A DNA stretch of 64,000 nt, from NCBI RefSeq assembly GCF_014356525.2, contig NC_052518.1, positions 28,584,655 to 28,648,654 of the forward strand. The letters run 5' to 3'. Below are positions 1 to 11,295 of this stretch, piece after piece (positions within the stretch are counted from its first letter, which is position 1; each line of letters opens with the position of its first letter). This DNA comes from Nilaparvata lugens (Eukaryota > Arthropoda > Insecta > Hemiptera > Delphacidae). The position numbers and the translations under genes are program-made. The notes beneath the pieces are model-generated. The model saw only the letters and a list, made by a program, of their open reading frames with translations. It made no database searches and was not told where the DNA came from.

Positions 1-562
1 TAAAGGAGATGGCAGTACTAGAACATGATAATAATCACCATGTAACAACTCATCACTACTTTTCAAGCCACCCTACACAGATATGCTGTTGAAAGCTAGT
101 GCAATGCTTGACAACAATTGTCTACATCAAGCTAAACATGGACTAAGATGGTCGGTCAAAGGAGCCTGTCAACAACATCTTCCCTACACAGCTCTGAAAC
201 CAATTGTTTGTAATTTGATTGGATGATGGCTGGCTGACAGCAACTTGGGACAGTCAATCAAGATCTTTGTCTATGGATATGATACCTGGATACCAAGCCT
301 GGAGGAAATGATGAGGACCAGCACTGGACATGGAAGGTACTGCCTGGAGCATTACCTACTCAGCTATGTGGAGTCTGTGCGGAAGAAGCTGACTGGATCA
401 AGGAAGGAGCCTATGGATGCACCACTACTCTGCGCACTCAATATTGTGAACTCAACCCATGATTGGATTATGAAGACAATGCTTGAAGATAGATATTTTT
501 GTTGTAATCTTTTCATGTCAATAATTCAAATTCAAATTCTTTATTCAAAAAAAAATAAATAA
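1..562 (+). other. Unidentified open stretch (105 codons at 245-562)
   Basis: An open frame of 105 codons runs from 245 to 562 and ends in an A-rich stretch. The frame can be followed a little upstream (about 205-245) past one stop. I recognise no domain, signal peptide or membrane segment, and see no splice signals around it. It may be a decayed gene or retrocopy, or chance. The first 200 bases hold nothing I can name. Confidence 0.15.
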
Positions 563-779
563 CAATCAAATACATTCCCAAAAGCAAATACAATATTTTT
601 TTCTAATTCCTAATGTGTTCCCTATAGGCTACCCTGTGTGGGGACACTTGAATATAATAATAAAATATTAATATACAAATTTAAATATTATAATGTGAAG
701 AACATAATAATTGAATATGATATTATATTGAAATAATCAATATATCAATTATAATCATTCTTGCACACATTCACATGCG

Positions 780-780
<1 letters not shown>

Positions 781-834
<54 letters not shown>

Positions 835-853
835 ACACACACACACACACACA
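781..853. repeat. CA dinucleotide microsatellite
   Basis: About 35 CA units with a single interruption (an extra C near 831). It lies in AT-rich DNA between 563 and 890 that shows no other feature. Confidence 0.95.
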
Positions 854-1119
854 AAACTTAAAATTATGTATGGAGTGGTTGCTGTTTTTTTTTCATATTT
901 AGTTCAATTTAATTCATAGTTGATGTTACATTTTTTTCCAAAGTGCTGATGTAATTAGATCATAAATGAATACACATTTTTGAAGAAAGAGACAGTGATT
1001 GAAATTTAATACTGTCTTACTGTTTATGCATACCGGATGGGATTTGTGAGCTCAATGATCTTTAATTGTTGTAATGTTCATGTCATGTAATGTGTAAATT
1101 ATACTCAATTTATACCTAT

Positions 1120-2310
1120 ATTAATTAAGTAAAAGAATCATTCATGTTGTCTACTTGTAATATGAATTTCTTGATTTCTTTTCTAAATAACTGATGTGAT
1201 GTTATTTTCCTTGTTGTTACTGGAAGTGAATTGAATATTTTTATAGCTATGTATTTGAAGTGTCATCTGGAATGTTCTAATCTTGGTTTTGGGAGGTTAA
1301 TGTCCTGTGAATTCCTGAGGTTTATTCTTTCATTCATCTGTTGGATATCAAAATTATTTTCAGCTAAATCCAGCATTGCTTGAATAGAGAAGAATGTCTC
1401 ACTGGTAATATTGATAGTTCTCTGAAGACCATCATTGAACTATATTGTTTAGGTTTATTACAAATTATTTTTAATATATGTTTCTGACCAGTAATCACAG
1501 GTTTAATATGAACATTGTATGCACTCCCATAGCATATAAAACCATAATTTATTCTAGAACCAATAATTGCATGGTATAATTGTAACAATACTTCTTTTGG
1601 ACATAACTGTCTGAGGTAACAGAACTTCCTCATGTATACTAATAACTCATTTTTTATCTTCTGTACATGATCTGACCAAGTGAGCCTACTATCCAATATG
1701 AGGCCCAGATACTTAACTGTACATGCTTGTTTTATTGTTTCACAGTTACACAATATATTATTCGCCTGTTGGCAAAATCTAATTTATGGAAGTAAATACT
1801 AGTCAACTCCTGATCTGTGTTTTGAAGATTAGATTGTATTATATTAGATTTGTCTGTGTTGATAGTTAATTTATTTTTGCAAAACTACCACCTAAGGTGC
1901 TTAAGATCCATTTCTAATTTATTTTTAAGTTCTTGATTTGTTTTGGTCGAATAAAATATAAATGTATCATCTGCAAATGATATAATCTTTCCCAGTAAGT
2001 CACCATCCATCAAATTGTTAATAAAGACCAGGAATTTTGTTTTTCAATTTTCTTATTATACTTGCTACTTCCTCGGGATTTGTAGGGTGAAGAAAAATTG
2101 ATTTAGTTGGAGTTTGTATGGAAACCTTATTTTTGATATTCTAGCAGTCTCTTCCCTGGTTTGCAATGTGCATTGTTTTAATTTATCATTCATTTTATTC
2201 ACAACATTTAGAAAATGAAAATTAAACAAATCGGAAATACTATTACTATCATGTATGCTATTTCCCTGCTCATCAACATTTAGTTTTAGTGGTTCTTTAT
2301 TTTCTTTCAA
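1120..2310 (-). pseudogene. Reverse transcriptase with core deleted
   Basis: The linker before RT (2310-2065) reads through P-T-N-P-E-E-V and reaches the conserved K-L-K-N-K-I-P-G motif near 2040. The next codons belong to the palm region: F-I-N-N-L, then F-A-D-D-T near 1965, then the thumb-like part (Y-L-G-L-I-L-D, 1753-1364) and the distal H-S-x-x-F-K-Y motif with N-S-L-P near 1230. Roughly 200 residues carrying RT motifs 1-4 are absent. At least three frames are used, so this is not functional. Confidence 0.75.
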
Positions 2311-2622
2311 TCCTATTAACGCATCAATTGTTTTCCATGTCTTTGTAATGTTTCCCTGGCTTTCTCTAAACAGTTTTGAATAATAATATTTCTCTCAGTT
2401 TATTACGTAAGTTATTTTTGAATGTATTGTATATTTGTTTTAAGTCGTCATTATTAGGTTGTTTGATTACATTCTTGTATAACTCATTTCTTAAGTTTAT
2501 TTGTTTGATCAGATAACTATTTATCCATGGCGACCTAAATTTCTGTGTCGAGTTATTTTTACATGAAGATTTTCTTGTGAATCTTTGATAGCACTTGTTA
2601 AAATGTCAATAATGCCATCTTG

Positions 2623-3207
2623 TTAAATGCCATCCCAATCAATCAATGATAAAATATTATATAACTTTCCATAATTGATTAGGTATACTTTATTATTATC
2701 TTTATCTGCTTCTTCGTTGGATCTCTTCAATCCTTCAACTTGAAGTATGATTGTACTGTGATCAGTTATATCTAAATGTAGTATTTCTGGAATTAGATTA
2801 ATTTCATTCAGTTTTGTTCTATTTTTGCCAGATTTTAAGTAAATATTATCTATTAAAGAGTTAGAGAATCGGGACCTATGAGTGTAATCAGTATTGAGTG
2901 AGTCAAATCCAAAACTGTTCATTAGATATTTGTAATTGTCAATAATTCTGGTGTTCTGAAAAAGATCTATATTTATATCTCCCGTGAAAAAGAAAGGGAC
3001 CTCATTGTTTTCGTTAATATTAAATATTTCTTCAAAGTACAAGGTTAATTCGTTAAGAAATATTTTGGGTGAGTTTGATTGCAACCTGTAAGCAGCCAAC
3101 AACTGAAATTCAAAATTATCATTTGAACAAGATATATGTACACAGTCTGCTGAAATAAAATCTATTGTCTTTGTTTTGAACGTTATCTCACTGCTTATAT
3201 AAACCAA
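2623..3207 (-). pseudogene. Non-LTR endonuclease domain
   Basis: 194 codons of an exonuclease-endonuclease-phosphatase (APE-like) domain. Visible signatures are the G-D-I-N-I-D catalytic block near the middle and D-I-T-D-H-S-T near the end (the S/T-D-H motif), which in this family nick target DNA for target-primed reverse transcription. The N-terminal strands lie upstream in another frame (3207-3370). The frame ends shortly after the domain, and the linker to RT continues with stops. Confidence 0.8.
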
Positions 3208-3415
3208 AGTTCCTCCTGCTCTGTAGTTATGATTAAAATTACCATGTATGAATAGCCCTCTATATGATATAAGTCTATTTCATTCTCTAGTATCCATATT
3301 TCTGTCAAGACTATTATTAGCGGGTTGTTTTCTAATTTCCTCATTTGCACTAAGAGTAAATTGAAATTACTTCGCAGACTGCATTATATTTTTATGCATA
3401 ATTAGTGTTTCTCTG

Positions 3416-3697
3416 TTACTTATCACTGATGACATTTTTATTACTGGCACTGTTATTTTCTGGGTTATCTGGCTGCTCTGATGCATTTCTCATGCTCAAC
3501 TTTCTCACTTGTTCACTGTTCTTGAGTTCAATAACTGGTGTTCCATCTTCTTTCCTTGCTAGAATCTTCCCTTCCTTAATCCATAGGTATTTGATGTTGC
3601 CTCTTTTGAAAATCTCTCTCGCCATGGTGGAAATCCTTCTTTGCTTAGGTGCTAGATTTTCATTCACATAGACTGGATGGTTCGTTGTTCCTCCCAT
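3416..3697 (-). pseudogene. Non-LTR ORF1 protein, C-terminal part
   Basis: 93 codons matching the C-terminal region of L1/Jockey-type ORF1 proteins: a segment with V-N-E-N-L followed by a basic helix and the typical 'I-K-Y-L-W-I-K-E-G-K-I-L-A-R-K' pattern of the nucleic-acid-binding C-terminal domain. In this family ORF1p binds element RNA. The N-terminal PHD/coiled-coil part is absent, in agreement with 5' truncation near 3700. It lies just upstream (minus strand) of the endonuclease. Confidence 0.75.
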
Positions 3698-3989
3698 ATG
3701 CTGTGTAGAAAACTTTCCTTTTATTCAATATTACTTGTTTGTCTGTTCTACGAACGAATTTAACAATGATTGGTGGAGGTAGGTTTTCATTTCATTGTTT
3801 TAGTCTGTGACAAATGTCACAGACATTTTTTTTCATAAAAGCTTCATCTTATTATAAATAAACATTTGATCTAATTTACTGTTTTATTATTCACTTTTAC
3901 CCCCACCACCATCATTATAGGCTATATATTAGTGGAGACGTTTGTCTCTTGGACATTAGTCAATTGCTAACTGTTGACAATGTTGTACT

Positions 3990-4403
3990 TTGAAGGTTAT
4001 GTTCTGTTTGGTGATAGCCAACAAGTACGTTTGGATACTATCCACAGCTGTTGTGAATTTGGATAAAGTCTATAATTGGCAAAATGAGGATATCAAGATT
4101 GAATTGATCTTTAACAATTATTCATCGCAAAAGTATTGGTGTGAATTTGAATGTGGTGGCAAGAGTCTAACTCTTATCAGCAACAACAGGAAGGTAACAT
4201 TTGCAGGATTCTCGTACTGCAGAGATGACAGACGTGTGAAGAGATTTAGAGTTGCTGATGGATGTTCAGGAGACCCTGCTCTACTAATATCTATCTACAG
4301 TGCTGCTTTTCGGGATACTGTACAAACTGATGGAGTATGCAGCATTTCAGAACAAGAGGAAAGGTCGGCAGAGGTCTATCATGAAACCACCAAATATAGA
4401 TAA
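3990..4403 (+). CDS. Unidentified gene family, copy A (C-terminal part)
   Basis: 137 codons. From residue about 25 the sequence aligns with copy B (5147-5446 plus 8851-9149): shared blocks are W-x-N-x-D-(I/V)-K-I, W-C-E-F-x-C-G, L-T-L, F-A-G-F, V-K-R-F-R and G-x-S-G-D-P-A. The distance between F-A-G-F and V-K-R-F-R is the same in both. Near the end both have a Glu-rich stretch with E-x-S-A-x-x-Y-H. Copy A is uninterrupted where copy B has a putative intron. Two AATAAA signals follow near 4421 and 4446. The upstream part appears frameshifted. I do not recognise the family. The pairing of two copies with conserved blocks argues that it was a real protein. Confidence 0.5.
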   Translation: MKVMFCLVIANKYVWILSTAVVNLDKVYNWQNEDIKIELIFNNYSSQKYWCEFECGGKSLTLISNNRKVTFAGFSYCRDDRRVKRFRVADGCSGDPALLISIYSAAFRDTVQTDGVCSISEQEERSAEVYHETTKYR

Positions 4404-4599
4404 GGATTTCCAATTACTAATAAATATATTCTATTTTATAATGGAAAATAAATGTATATGGGAAGAATAAAAATATTGTTTTCTCTTCTCTACCAACAAG
4501 TGATAAGTATAGTTGAGTGTACACTAAGTGTTCAGACTTCTACATACAAAAATACATCCTCTGGTTCTGTTGATACTGACCTTTAATACTTACCTTTAC

Positions 4600-4667
4600 C
4601 GCTTTGGATTCGAACCTGGAACCTCTGACTTGGAAAGCTGACATGCTAACCACTACACCATAGAGGA
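4600..4667 (-). ncRNA. tRNA-like sequence (probable SINE head or tRNA pseudogene)
   Basis: The minus strand carries an A-box-like TGGTGTAGTGGTTAGCA and a B-box GGTTCGAATCC at correct spacing, which are the internal RNA polymerase III promoter elements of tRNA genes. The acceptor and anticodon stems do not pair, so it is not a working tRNA. A very similar sequence lies at 9385-9450 after copy B of the adjacent gene. Confidence 0.6.
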
Positions 4668-5446
4668 TTTATGTTTAAAGACTCAAATTATATAGAATGA
4701 TATACTTCTTCTTACATTACTAATGATAAAGAGGAATTGAGAAGTTAGTCACAATGGGGTGACATCATCAAGGACCTGTTGAAACAGGAAAAGTTACCCC
4801 ACCTCTTTCCTCTGTTTGGTATAAGAAGGCTTGTCAGCACTGATGAGTATTCAGTCTACTGCAATATGTTGTCAAACAGTGAGCTACGTCTGCAGGATGC
4901 AGTGATTGAGCTTGAGCTTGACTTTTTCAACAATTCAGGACATTTGGAATCATGTCCAGATCATGAGTCTTACATTTGTGCTTGCTCCAGACTTCGGGAT
5001 AAGTGACAGGCAGTTGTCAATGCAGTAAGTGTGGACAGCATTCTCTATAGAAGAGGTGATATTCACAATCCATTGGAAAATACAGCTGTCAGCAATGGAT
5101 GTGTGCATCAGTTCCTGACTGATGAAGAATATGAATCACCCACACTATGAAGAATATCAAGGATGGAATCAACAAATTTATAATGCAGCATTGCCCGCCT
5201 GGACTTCCAATCAAGTTTAGTATGCTGTTTGATGACACACAAGTGTTGTTGAAGACATTCTTCAAGCTGAGACACAGCATGGTCACCATTGTGGATCTCC
5301 AACAGCTGCCTGACTGGAAGAACAAGGATGTGAAAATTGTACTGAACTGTCTTGATACACAAGAATGCTGTTGGTGTGAATTCAAATGCGGTCTCCAAGA
5401 ACTGACTCTGCTAGGATTGGGCAAGGAGAAGATTATTATTTGCAGG

Positions 5447-8400
5447 TGATGAGTCTCGTGGCAGGTTGGGTTGTGAAGCCAACCTAACTTGAGTGGACTT
5501 TATGATGTGAGAAACAGAATTTGATAAAAAGAACTAACACTTGTCTAGTTCTTGCACCACAGACCCAACAAAGTGCCAAATTGAAATTACAACTGTTATA
5601 CAAATTGTAATTAACTCTGGAAGCTAGAATGTTTGAAAAGAATTGTAATTGAAAACCTGAAAAATGTAATAGTTCTAAGTTGATATCTGTGATAATGATT
5701 TTTCTAAATAAAAACAAAGTTGTACAGAAATAATGACTGATTTTATTTTGCCTTTTTGACATAGGCTTAGAATAATTCACAAACGACTAAATGTTTATTG
5801 ATGATGGAGAAATAAAAAAGGCTGATGCAATAATACAAATACTTGCAGAAAAATTCAAAGATGTCAATAAGTCAATGGATATTACAAAACATTTGTGAAA
5901 ATCTGAATATAAGAAATGTAAGAATACAAAAATGATTATGGATAAGTTTTCAATGTAAATTAATATATAATTTAAATATAGATGAATATAACTTGAATAA
6001 TTTGGTTTCTACCAATAACTGGATTGAGAAATTTAATAGTCCTGAATTAACATATTTATGAAGTCAATAATTCAATAGGTAAGCAATTGTCTGTGAATTC
6101 ACTTTCACTGATTCTTAAAATAATTGTTCCTGAAAAAATGAATGACAAAAAAGGATAGAAATATTACACAGTATTGTTGATTAGAATCAACCATGGATCA
6201 TCAATAAATCCATAAAGTCCCAACAAATCATAACAATACTTCATATAACATGAGACTACACCAGAAGCAACTTGGCTAATGTGTAGAACAGAGCAAAGAC
6301 AGCTATACTGTCTGATTTAAAATGATTGATAATTAAAGTGAAAACGTTGAAAATTCCTAGAATTATACATATACAGAATTACTAAATGTGACTTCAAATA
6401 CTTGAAGTGGCAAAATTGTTGAACAACAGACTTCCAATGTTGTCGTAAAAGGAGAAAGAGACTCATAAAAAAGGGTAAGTAGAAGTTTCAATGTAGTAAA
6501 TAAGTAGCAATTTAAAAACAGAATTAAAATATGAATATTAGAAATACCTCTGAAAAATGGACCAAAGAATAAATCTAAAAATATTGAAAGTGACAAAAAC
6601 TCATCTGATAAACAATTGTTGCAAGTCAGGCTATCTAACTTGTTCCTGGGAGGGTGCGTGAGACACACACCAGTGACTTGGACCTGGCAGGGCACCTTGG
6701 ATGCAATCAGTGAGAGAAGGGGAGACCAATGAGAAGGACACCAAAGACCGATGAAGCAGAACTCCGCGACCAATGAGATAAGCTCCATCAACTGAAGAGA
6801 AGAGCACCGAAGACTGATGAATGACCTCTGTGGGGTCCCATCTGACCGAATCCCAAAAGGTTGAGATTTTCGGCCAAATGGGATTACTATTAAAACTTTT
6901 TGATCATTTGGGATTCAACCATTTGGGAAAGTAAAAGTTTCAAATCTATCATTTGGGATTCTTCAATTTTTGATCTTTTGCAACAAAATAATAATTTCAA
7001 CCAAATGGGAATCAGTGATTTGGCATGCCACTAAACTTTAACTTTCCCAAATGGTTGAATCCCAAATGATCGAAAAGTTTTAATAGTAATCCCATTTGGC
7101 CAAAAATCTCAACTGTCGCAAAAGGTCTAAGATTTGATTTTCTCATCTGACCGATTCTCTTACAGTCGAATCCCATTTGATAAAAAAATGTTGTAGTTTT
7201 TTGCAAATGATCAAATCTCATTGGCTAGATGGGATTCGACCAAATGGGAAAGTATACTTTTGACCTTTTGGGATTTGACTACTTGTGACAAACTACAAAA
7301 CTCTCCTACCTAGTAGGATTTGACCATTTGCGACAAACTACAACATTTTTCTATCAAATGGGATTCAACATTTTGACCGAATCCCAAAAGGTCGAAGAGT
7401 ATACATCCCCATATGGTCGAATCCCATCTAGCTGATAAGATTCGATCAATTGCGACGAACTACAACATTTTTCTATCAAATGGGATTCAACTGTTTGAGA
7501 ATCGGTCAGATGGGAAAATCAAATCTTCGACCTTTTGCTACAGCTGAGATTTTCAGCCAAATGGGATTACTATTGGAACTTTTCAATCATTTGGGATTCA
7601 ACCATTTGGGAAAGTACAAGTTTCAATTCTACCATTTGGGATTCTTCAATTTCCGATCTTTGGCGACAAAATAATAATTTCAACCAAATGGGAATTGGTC
7701 ATTTGGCATGCCACCATGACGTGGACCGACACACAAAATTTGTAATTGTAAGTTGGAATGGCACGGTGCCAGAGTTCAGAACATATGCATAATGTGAGGT
7801 AGTGGTTGCAGTTAGCACAAACTAGAAATGTCCATCACAACGGTGAGAATAATTTGAATTGATTTGATACAGTTGAAAAACAATTTGAAACAGAAAGTTC
7901 TGAGCACATTTGATAAGCCAGATCACTGGATGCACAGAGAAATTGCACACAAGCAAGAATAGAGTTTATGAAACTTGAAGTTGGCAGCAAGGCTACTTTT
8001 CTGATTGGTTGAGAATTGAACTGGGTTAGTATACACCCACAAGATGTAGAATCTTGAAAATAGTAGAGCAGCAGATCTTCAATCCTGATGCTGAGTGCGG
8101 CAGACACAGTGTCCTGATGCAGAGAGATAGTATTGTGGCCTACAAGTCACTGTGACTTGTAATCGAACCAATCAGACAAAGTGCCAAGAGAGAAAAAATT
8201 GAACTTACATTAAAATACTCACGAATACAATTTTTTAGTGTTCATAATAATTTATGATGGCAGGAAACATTAGAATTTTGAAGATAGAGTTTGTGGAAAA
8301 TTAGTTATGCATTTTTAAAGTTGAACACAAGGTGACATAGCACTAATAGCCTATGGAATGATGAATATATTTTGAACAGAAAAAATCCCACAGAGAAACT

Positions 8401-8850
8401 TATTTGCACAGAATGACAAGAAGAACTTGGAAAACTCTTTAAAACATTAAATTTGGGTGAAAAGATAAAATTGATACATATTTGAAGAAATGAAAAAAGA
8501 AGCCTTGACCAGGCAACTTGCATAGAAGAAAGGTACAGCAGAAGTGTCTTTCATTCAATCATACCCACCGATGACCGATGAGGTATTGAAAATAAAAATG
8601 ACACAGAACCAATGCAAAATGGCTCGAATAATTGCAGAATATGATGGGAACTGCAATATAAATTACTAGAACAATGAAATTAATAAAATACATCAGAAAA
8701 TCACATCTTAAAATATACAAAATTAGAAGTAGACAAAGTGTGTAAATGACAACTAGCACTAACAAACAACTAGCATCAGAGCGGACAACTTACGAATTAA
8801 AGGAGCTTGATACAAAGACCAAAGTCTGTATGACTGAGTTTTTACAGCAG
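5447..8850 (+). other. Putative intron of copy B; mostly unrecognised DNA
   Basis: AT-rich DNA bounded by GT...AG as described for copy B. Apart from the hairpin-forming repeat at 6838-7715, I see no genes. The open frames on both strands (for example near 5484-5780, 6363-6791, 7835-8107) have no motifs and read as chance. Confidence 0.4.
6838..7715. repeat. Composite repeat with ~190-bp inverted arms
   Basis: The block is built from many copies of an 11-mer, CAAATGGGATT or its complement. Arm 7022-7213 is the reverse complement, with few mismatches, of 7450-7712, separated by about 240 bases. A third copy in direct orientation to the second lies at 6858-7030. GGCATGCCA occurs near 7021 and 7707. 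The transcript of either strand could fold into a long hairpin. Both strands stay open in several frames because of the repeat, which is not evidence of a gene. Confidence 0.85.
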
Positions 8851-9384
8851 GCTTTTTAATGGTTGAGGGCACTGATCGGGTTAAGAGATTCAGGATTGAG
8901 GATGGAGAGTCGGGTGATCCAGCTTTTAAAATAATCATTTACAAGACAGTTGCTTCTAGAATTATGTGCACACCTTACAAATTCTATGACAAAGATGATG
9001 ATCTTTCTTGTGATGAACCTGATGGACCCTGCAAAGTTTGTGAGCATGAGGAGCCATCAGCTCAGAGGTATCATAGGACCGATGATTATACAAGAGTAGA
9101 GGAGCTGTTTCATTTGTATATATTCTTTTCAATAATTGAGATTTGTTAATAAATACTATATACTTGCACATTTTCGTTATTATTCAACAACTTACTTATC
9201 ACTTGGCCATAAGTACATTATGATGTCATACAGACCAGTTGAAACATGAAAACTTTCCTGTTGAGTCATAGTTGATCTATTGAAAAAAGTTATTTCAACA
9301 AAAGATATCCATCATTGTGTAACGGTTTACAAACAATTACACCTACACTCTACCTACCTACATTTCCTTAACCTACCTATATAC

Positions 9385-9450
9385 AATAGAGATTCGAACC
9401 CAGGACTCTAGAATGGAAAGCAGAAGCACTAACCACTACACCACAATGGA
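9385..9450 (-). ncRNA. tRNA-like sequence, second copy
   Basis: The minus strand has the A-box-like GGTGTAGTGGTTAGTGC and the B-box GGTTCGAATC. It is close in sequence to 4600-4667 and in the same orientation and position relative to the upstream gene copy. Stems are imperfect, so it is a SINE head or tRNA relic rather than a functional tRNA. Confidence 0.6.
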
Positions 9451-9525
9451 TATCTATTTACTTGTTGTTTATTATGTATACTTTAACAACTATATAGAAG
9501 TTCATTGCAGCTTCTAGTGAGCTGT

Positions 9526-9678
9526 AAGTGAACACTGATTGAACACTGTCCGAACAGTGACTGATCACTGACTGAACAGTGACTGAACACTGACTGAACA
9601 GTGACTGAACACTGACTGAACACTGACTGAACAGTGACTGAACACTGACTGAACAGTGACTGAACACTGACTGAATAC
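9526..9678. repeat. Minisatellite of 11-bp units
   Basis: About 13 units alternating ACTGAACACTG and ACTGAACAGTG in tandem. Neighbouring units are partly complementary (CACTG/CAGTG), so single strands can form small hairpins. Confidence 0.9.
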
Positions 9679-9765
9679 TATTGGATGCTGTTCTGTGAAA
9701 TATAACTAAGAAAATATATCCCTTGTGATAAAATGATTTGTTCACAATCTAGGATTCATATCTGA
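9674..9765 (+). repeat. Dispersed repeat, copy 1 (second copy 15686-15782)
   Basis: Both segments start with GAATACTATTGGATGCTGTT and run for about 95 bases with a handful of differences. They sit on either side of the pogo/Gypsy composite, one just left of it and one about 760 bases to the right. Confidence 0.75.
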
Positions 9766-10289
9766 GACTCTTGAAAGCTCCTTGTATATTGTATGGAAGG
9801 ATCACTTCTTCTTACATTACTAAATGTGGGTAAAGAGGATTTGAGGAATGAAAATTAGTACAGTCGAACCTCTGTATAACGGACCTCCACTTAACAAAAT
9901 CCACTACACAACAAATTTTTACCTGGTCCCATGACATTTTAGAGTTTTTGCTGCTTATTTACCTCTATTTAACGAGTTTCGGACCTCTCAACAACAGAGT
10001 TTTCTCTTTACTTCAACATACAAAGTGTAGTGTGTATAGGAAGTAGACAGTCATTTTCAAGGAATTCTTTAGTTTCAGCAGTACAGTCAATAGACTTAAA
10101 ATAATGGCAATTCAGGTAGGAAGAAGATAGAGTGGTAGACAGTCAATAGAGGGTAAAACACAGTTGGAAATTTAATGCAAGCTACTGGAAATTGAATTCC
10201 AAGAGCTTGTCATTATTGTAGACCAGGCAGGTGAATGACTGGACTTTCCCATTCTTGCTTTTGTCACACACTTCAATTCTTTGAACTGA

Positions 10290-10605
10290 CTATGATGATG
10301 ATAATGACTGTGACGTACCTGAGGAGAAGAATCTGTCAGATCAAGAAGTTCTAGAGGCTCTCAAAATTATCAGGCAAGGATTGAAACTGAAAAATGGTGT
10401 ACCAGACATGTCTGACTGTTTGAATAAATTTGAGTTATTTATTGAACATGATGTTTTATTCAAATGCGAAATTCAAACAATATTACTCACTTTTTCAAAT
10501 ATAAAACAAAAAATAGGGAATTTGAGTTATTATAGTATTTATAGTGAAGATATTGACAAAATAACCGTATTTTGCATTCCATCTGATAGTAGTGTAAAAA
10601 GTTGA
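10290..10605 (+). pseudogene. pogo/Tigger transposase remnant
   Basis: An open frame of about 105 codons starting with an acidic stretch (D-Y-D-D-D-N-D) followed by S-D-Q-E-V-L-E-A-L, the pattern seen in C-terminal tails of Tigger/jerky-type transposases. The DDE catalytic core is not present between the left TIR and this tail; only short degenerate pieces occur at 10110-10280. Confidence 0.5.
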
Positions 10606-10724
10606 AAAATATTGCTATAGAGTATGTACTTTGATTAAACTCTACTAATAGTACAAATCAAGCTCTCTGGAAATAAATTGGTGAGTTCACTTACTAATTA
10701 CATTCTACAAATATTCAAAAAACA

Positions 10725-10820
10725 TGTAGGATAGAGTGAATTCCAATCAACAAACTATTAAATATTATAACTGATTTATGTCATCTGTTTTGCATAACAT
10801 CTGGTTTCTGGTATACTACA
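10725..10820 (-). repeat. 3' LTR of the Gypsy element
   Basis: 96-bp copy, TGTAG...CTACA, next to the polypurine tract. It differs from the 5' copy at one position near its plus-strand start. Confidence 0.85.
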
Positions 10821-10842
10821 TCTTCCCCCTTTCTTCTTAAGT

Positions 10843-11295
10843 TCAATCTGCATATCGCAGTTGATCTGCATGGCATCTTCTCATCATTTCCTCAACATTC
10901 ACTAGGTATGAGTATGGTCCATTTACTTGAACGATTTTTCCTTTTTTGTAGCCTTTGCCTGATCTGTCTAGTACCCATACGCCATCGCCCTCTCCGAACA
11001 CCTTTGTGTTGACTCTCGGCTTGCTGTTCCCTTGTCTAACTAACTCTTCGTCTACTCTGTCGTTAACATCTGGTAGTAATAGATCTATTTTGCAGCGTAA
11101 CTCGCAACCGAACATCATAAAAGCAGGTGTTTTTTCCGTTGCTCTCTTTGGGGATGTTCTATGAGCGAATAAAAATTTATTTAGTTTTTCTTGTAAGGTG
11201 CCAGTACTTCCTTTTGAAATTCCCATACGTTCTTTGAACGTTCGTACGCTCCGCCAATCCATTGCTTTTTGGGTGATATGGGGTGATACGTGCAT
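10843..11295 (-). pseudogene. Gypsy integrase C-terminal part, frameshifted
   Basis: 150 codons in a different frame from the 758-codon ORF. From residue about 20 they continue the integrase after the catalytic Glu: helices with H-R-T-S-P and T-P-A-x-M-M-F-G, then an SH3-like C-terminal domain (G-D-G-V-W-V, H-A-D-Q-L-R). One indel near 11235 separates it from the rest of pol. Confidence 0.85.

Larger units (their letters stand above)
893..3700 (-). mobile_element. Non-LTR retrotransposon (Jockey/CR1-like), 5'-truncated and internally deleted
   Basis: Read on the minus strand the order is: end of ORF1 (3697-3416), apurinic-type endonuclease (3207-2623), linker up to the start of reverse transcriptase (2310-2035), then directly the RT FADD motif (about 1965) and the RT C-terminal region (1753-1364, continuing in other frames to about 1120). 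RT motifs upstream of FADD are missing. A run of T on the plus strand at 885-893 could be the poly(A) tail. Several stops and frameshifts are present, so this copy is dead. The family call rests on domain order and motifs; the clade is not certain. Confidence 0.85.
4740..9149 (+). pseudogene. Unidentified gene family, copy B (broken, with putative intron)
   Basis: Coding pieces: 4779-5006, continuing in frame past a TGA to about 5145, then 5147-5446 in a shifted frame, then 8851-9149. The last two pieces align with copy A (3990-4403): W-K-N-K-D-V-K-I, W-C-E-F-K-C-G and L-T-L before the break, V-K-R-F-R and G-E-S-G-D-P-A after it. The break has a donor CAG|GTGATG at 5446/5447 and an acceptor ACAGCAG|G at 8850/8851, and a join there restores the F-A-G-F block except for one extra base shortly upstream. 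A stop plus frame changes suggest a pseudogene. No known domain was recognised. An AATAAA follows the final stop near 9150. Confidence 0.5.

Noticed and set aside
4600..4667. Functional tRNA gene
   Set aside because: A and B boxes are present but acceptor and anticodon stems do not pair.
7012..7792. ORFs with repeated H-L-G and Q-M-G motifs on both strands
   Set aside because: Produced by the 11-mer repeat; open on both strands and no conserved domain.
9526..9678. CRISPR-like array
   Set aside because: Units are contiguous 11-mers without spacers, in a eukaryotic genome.
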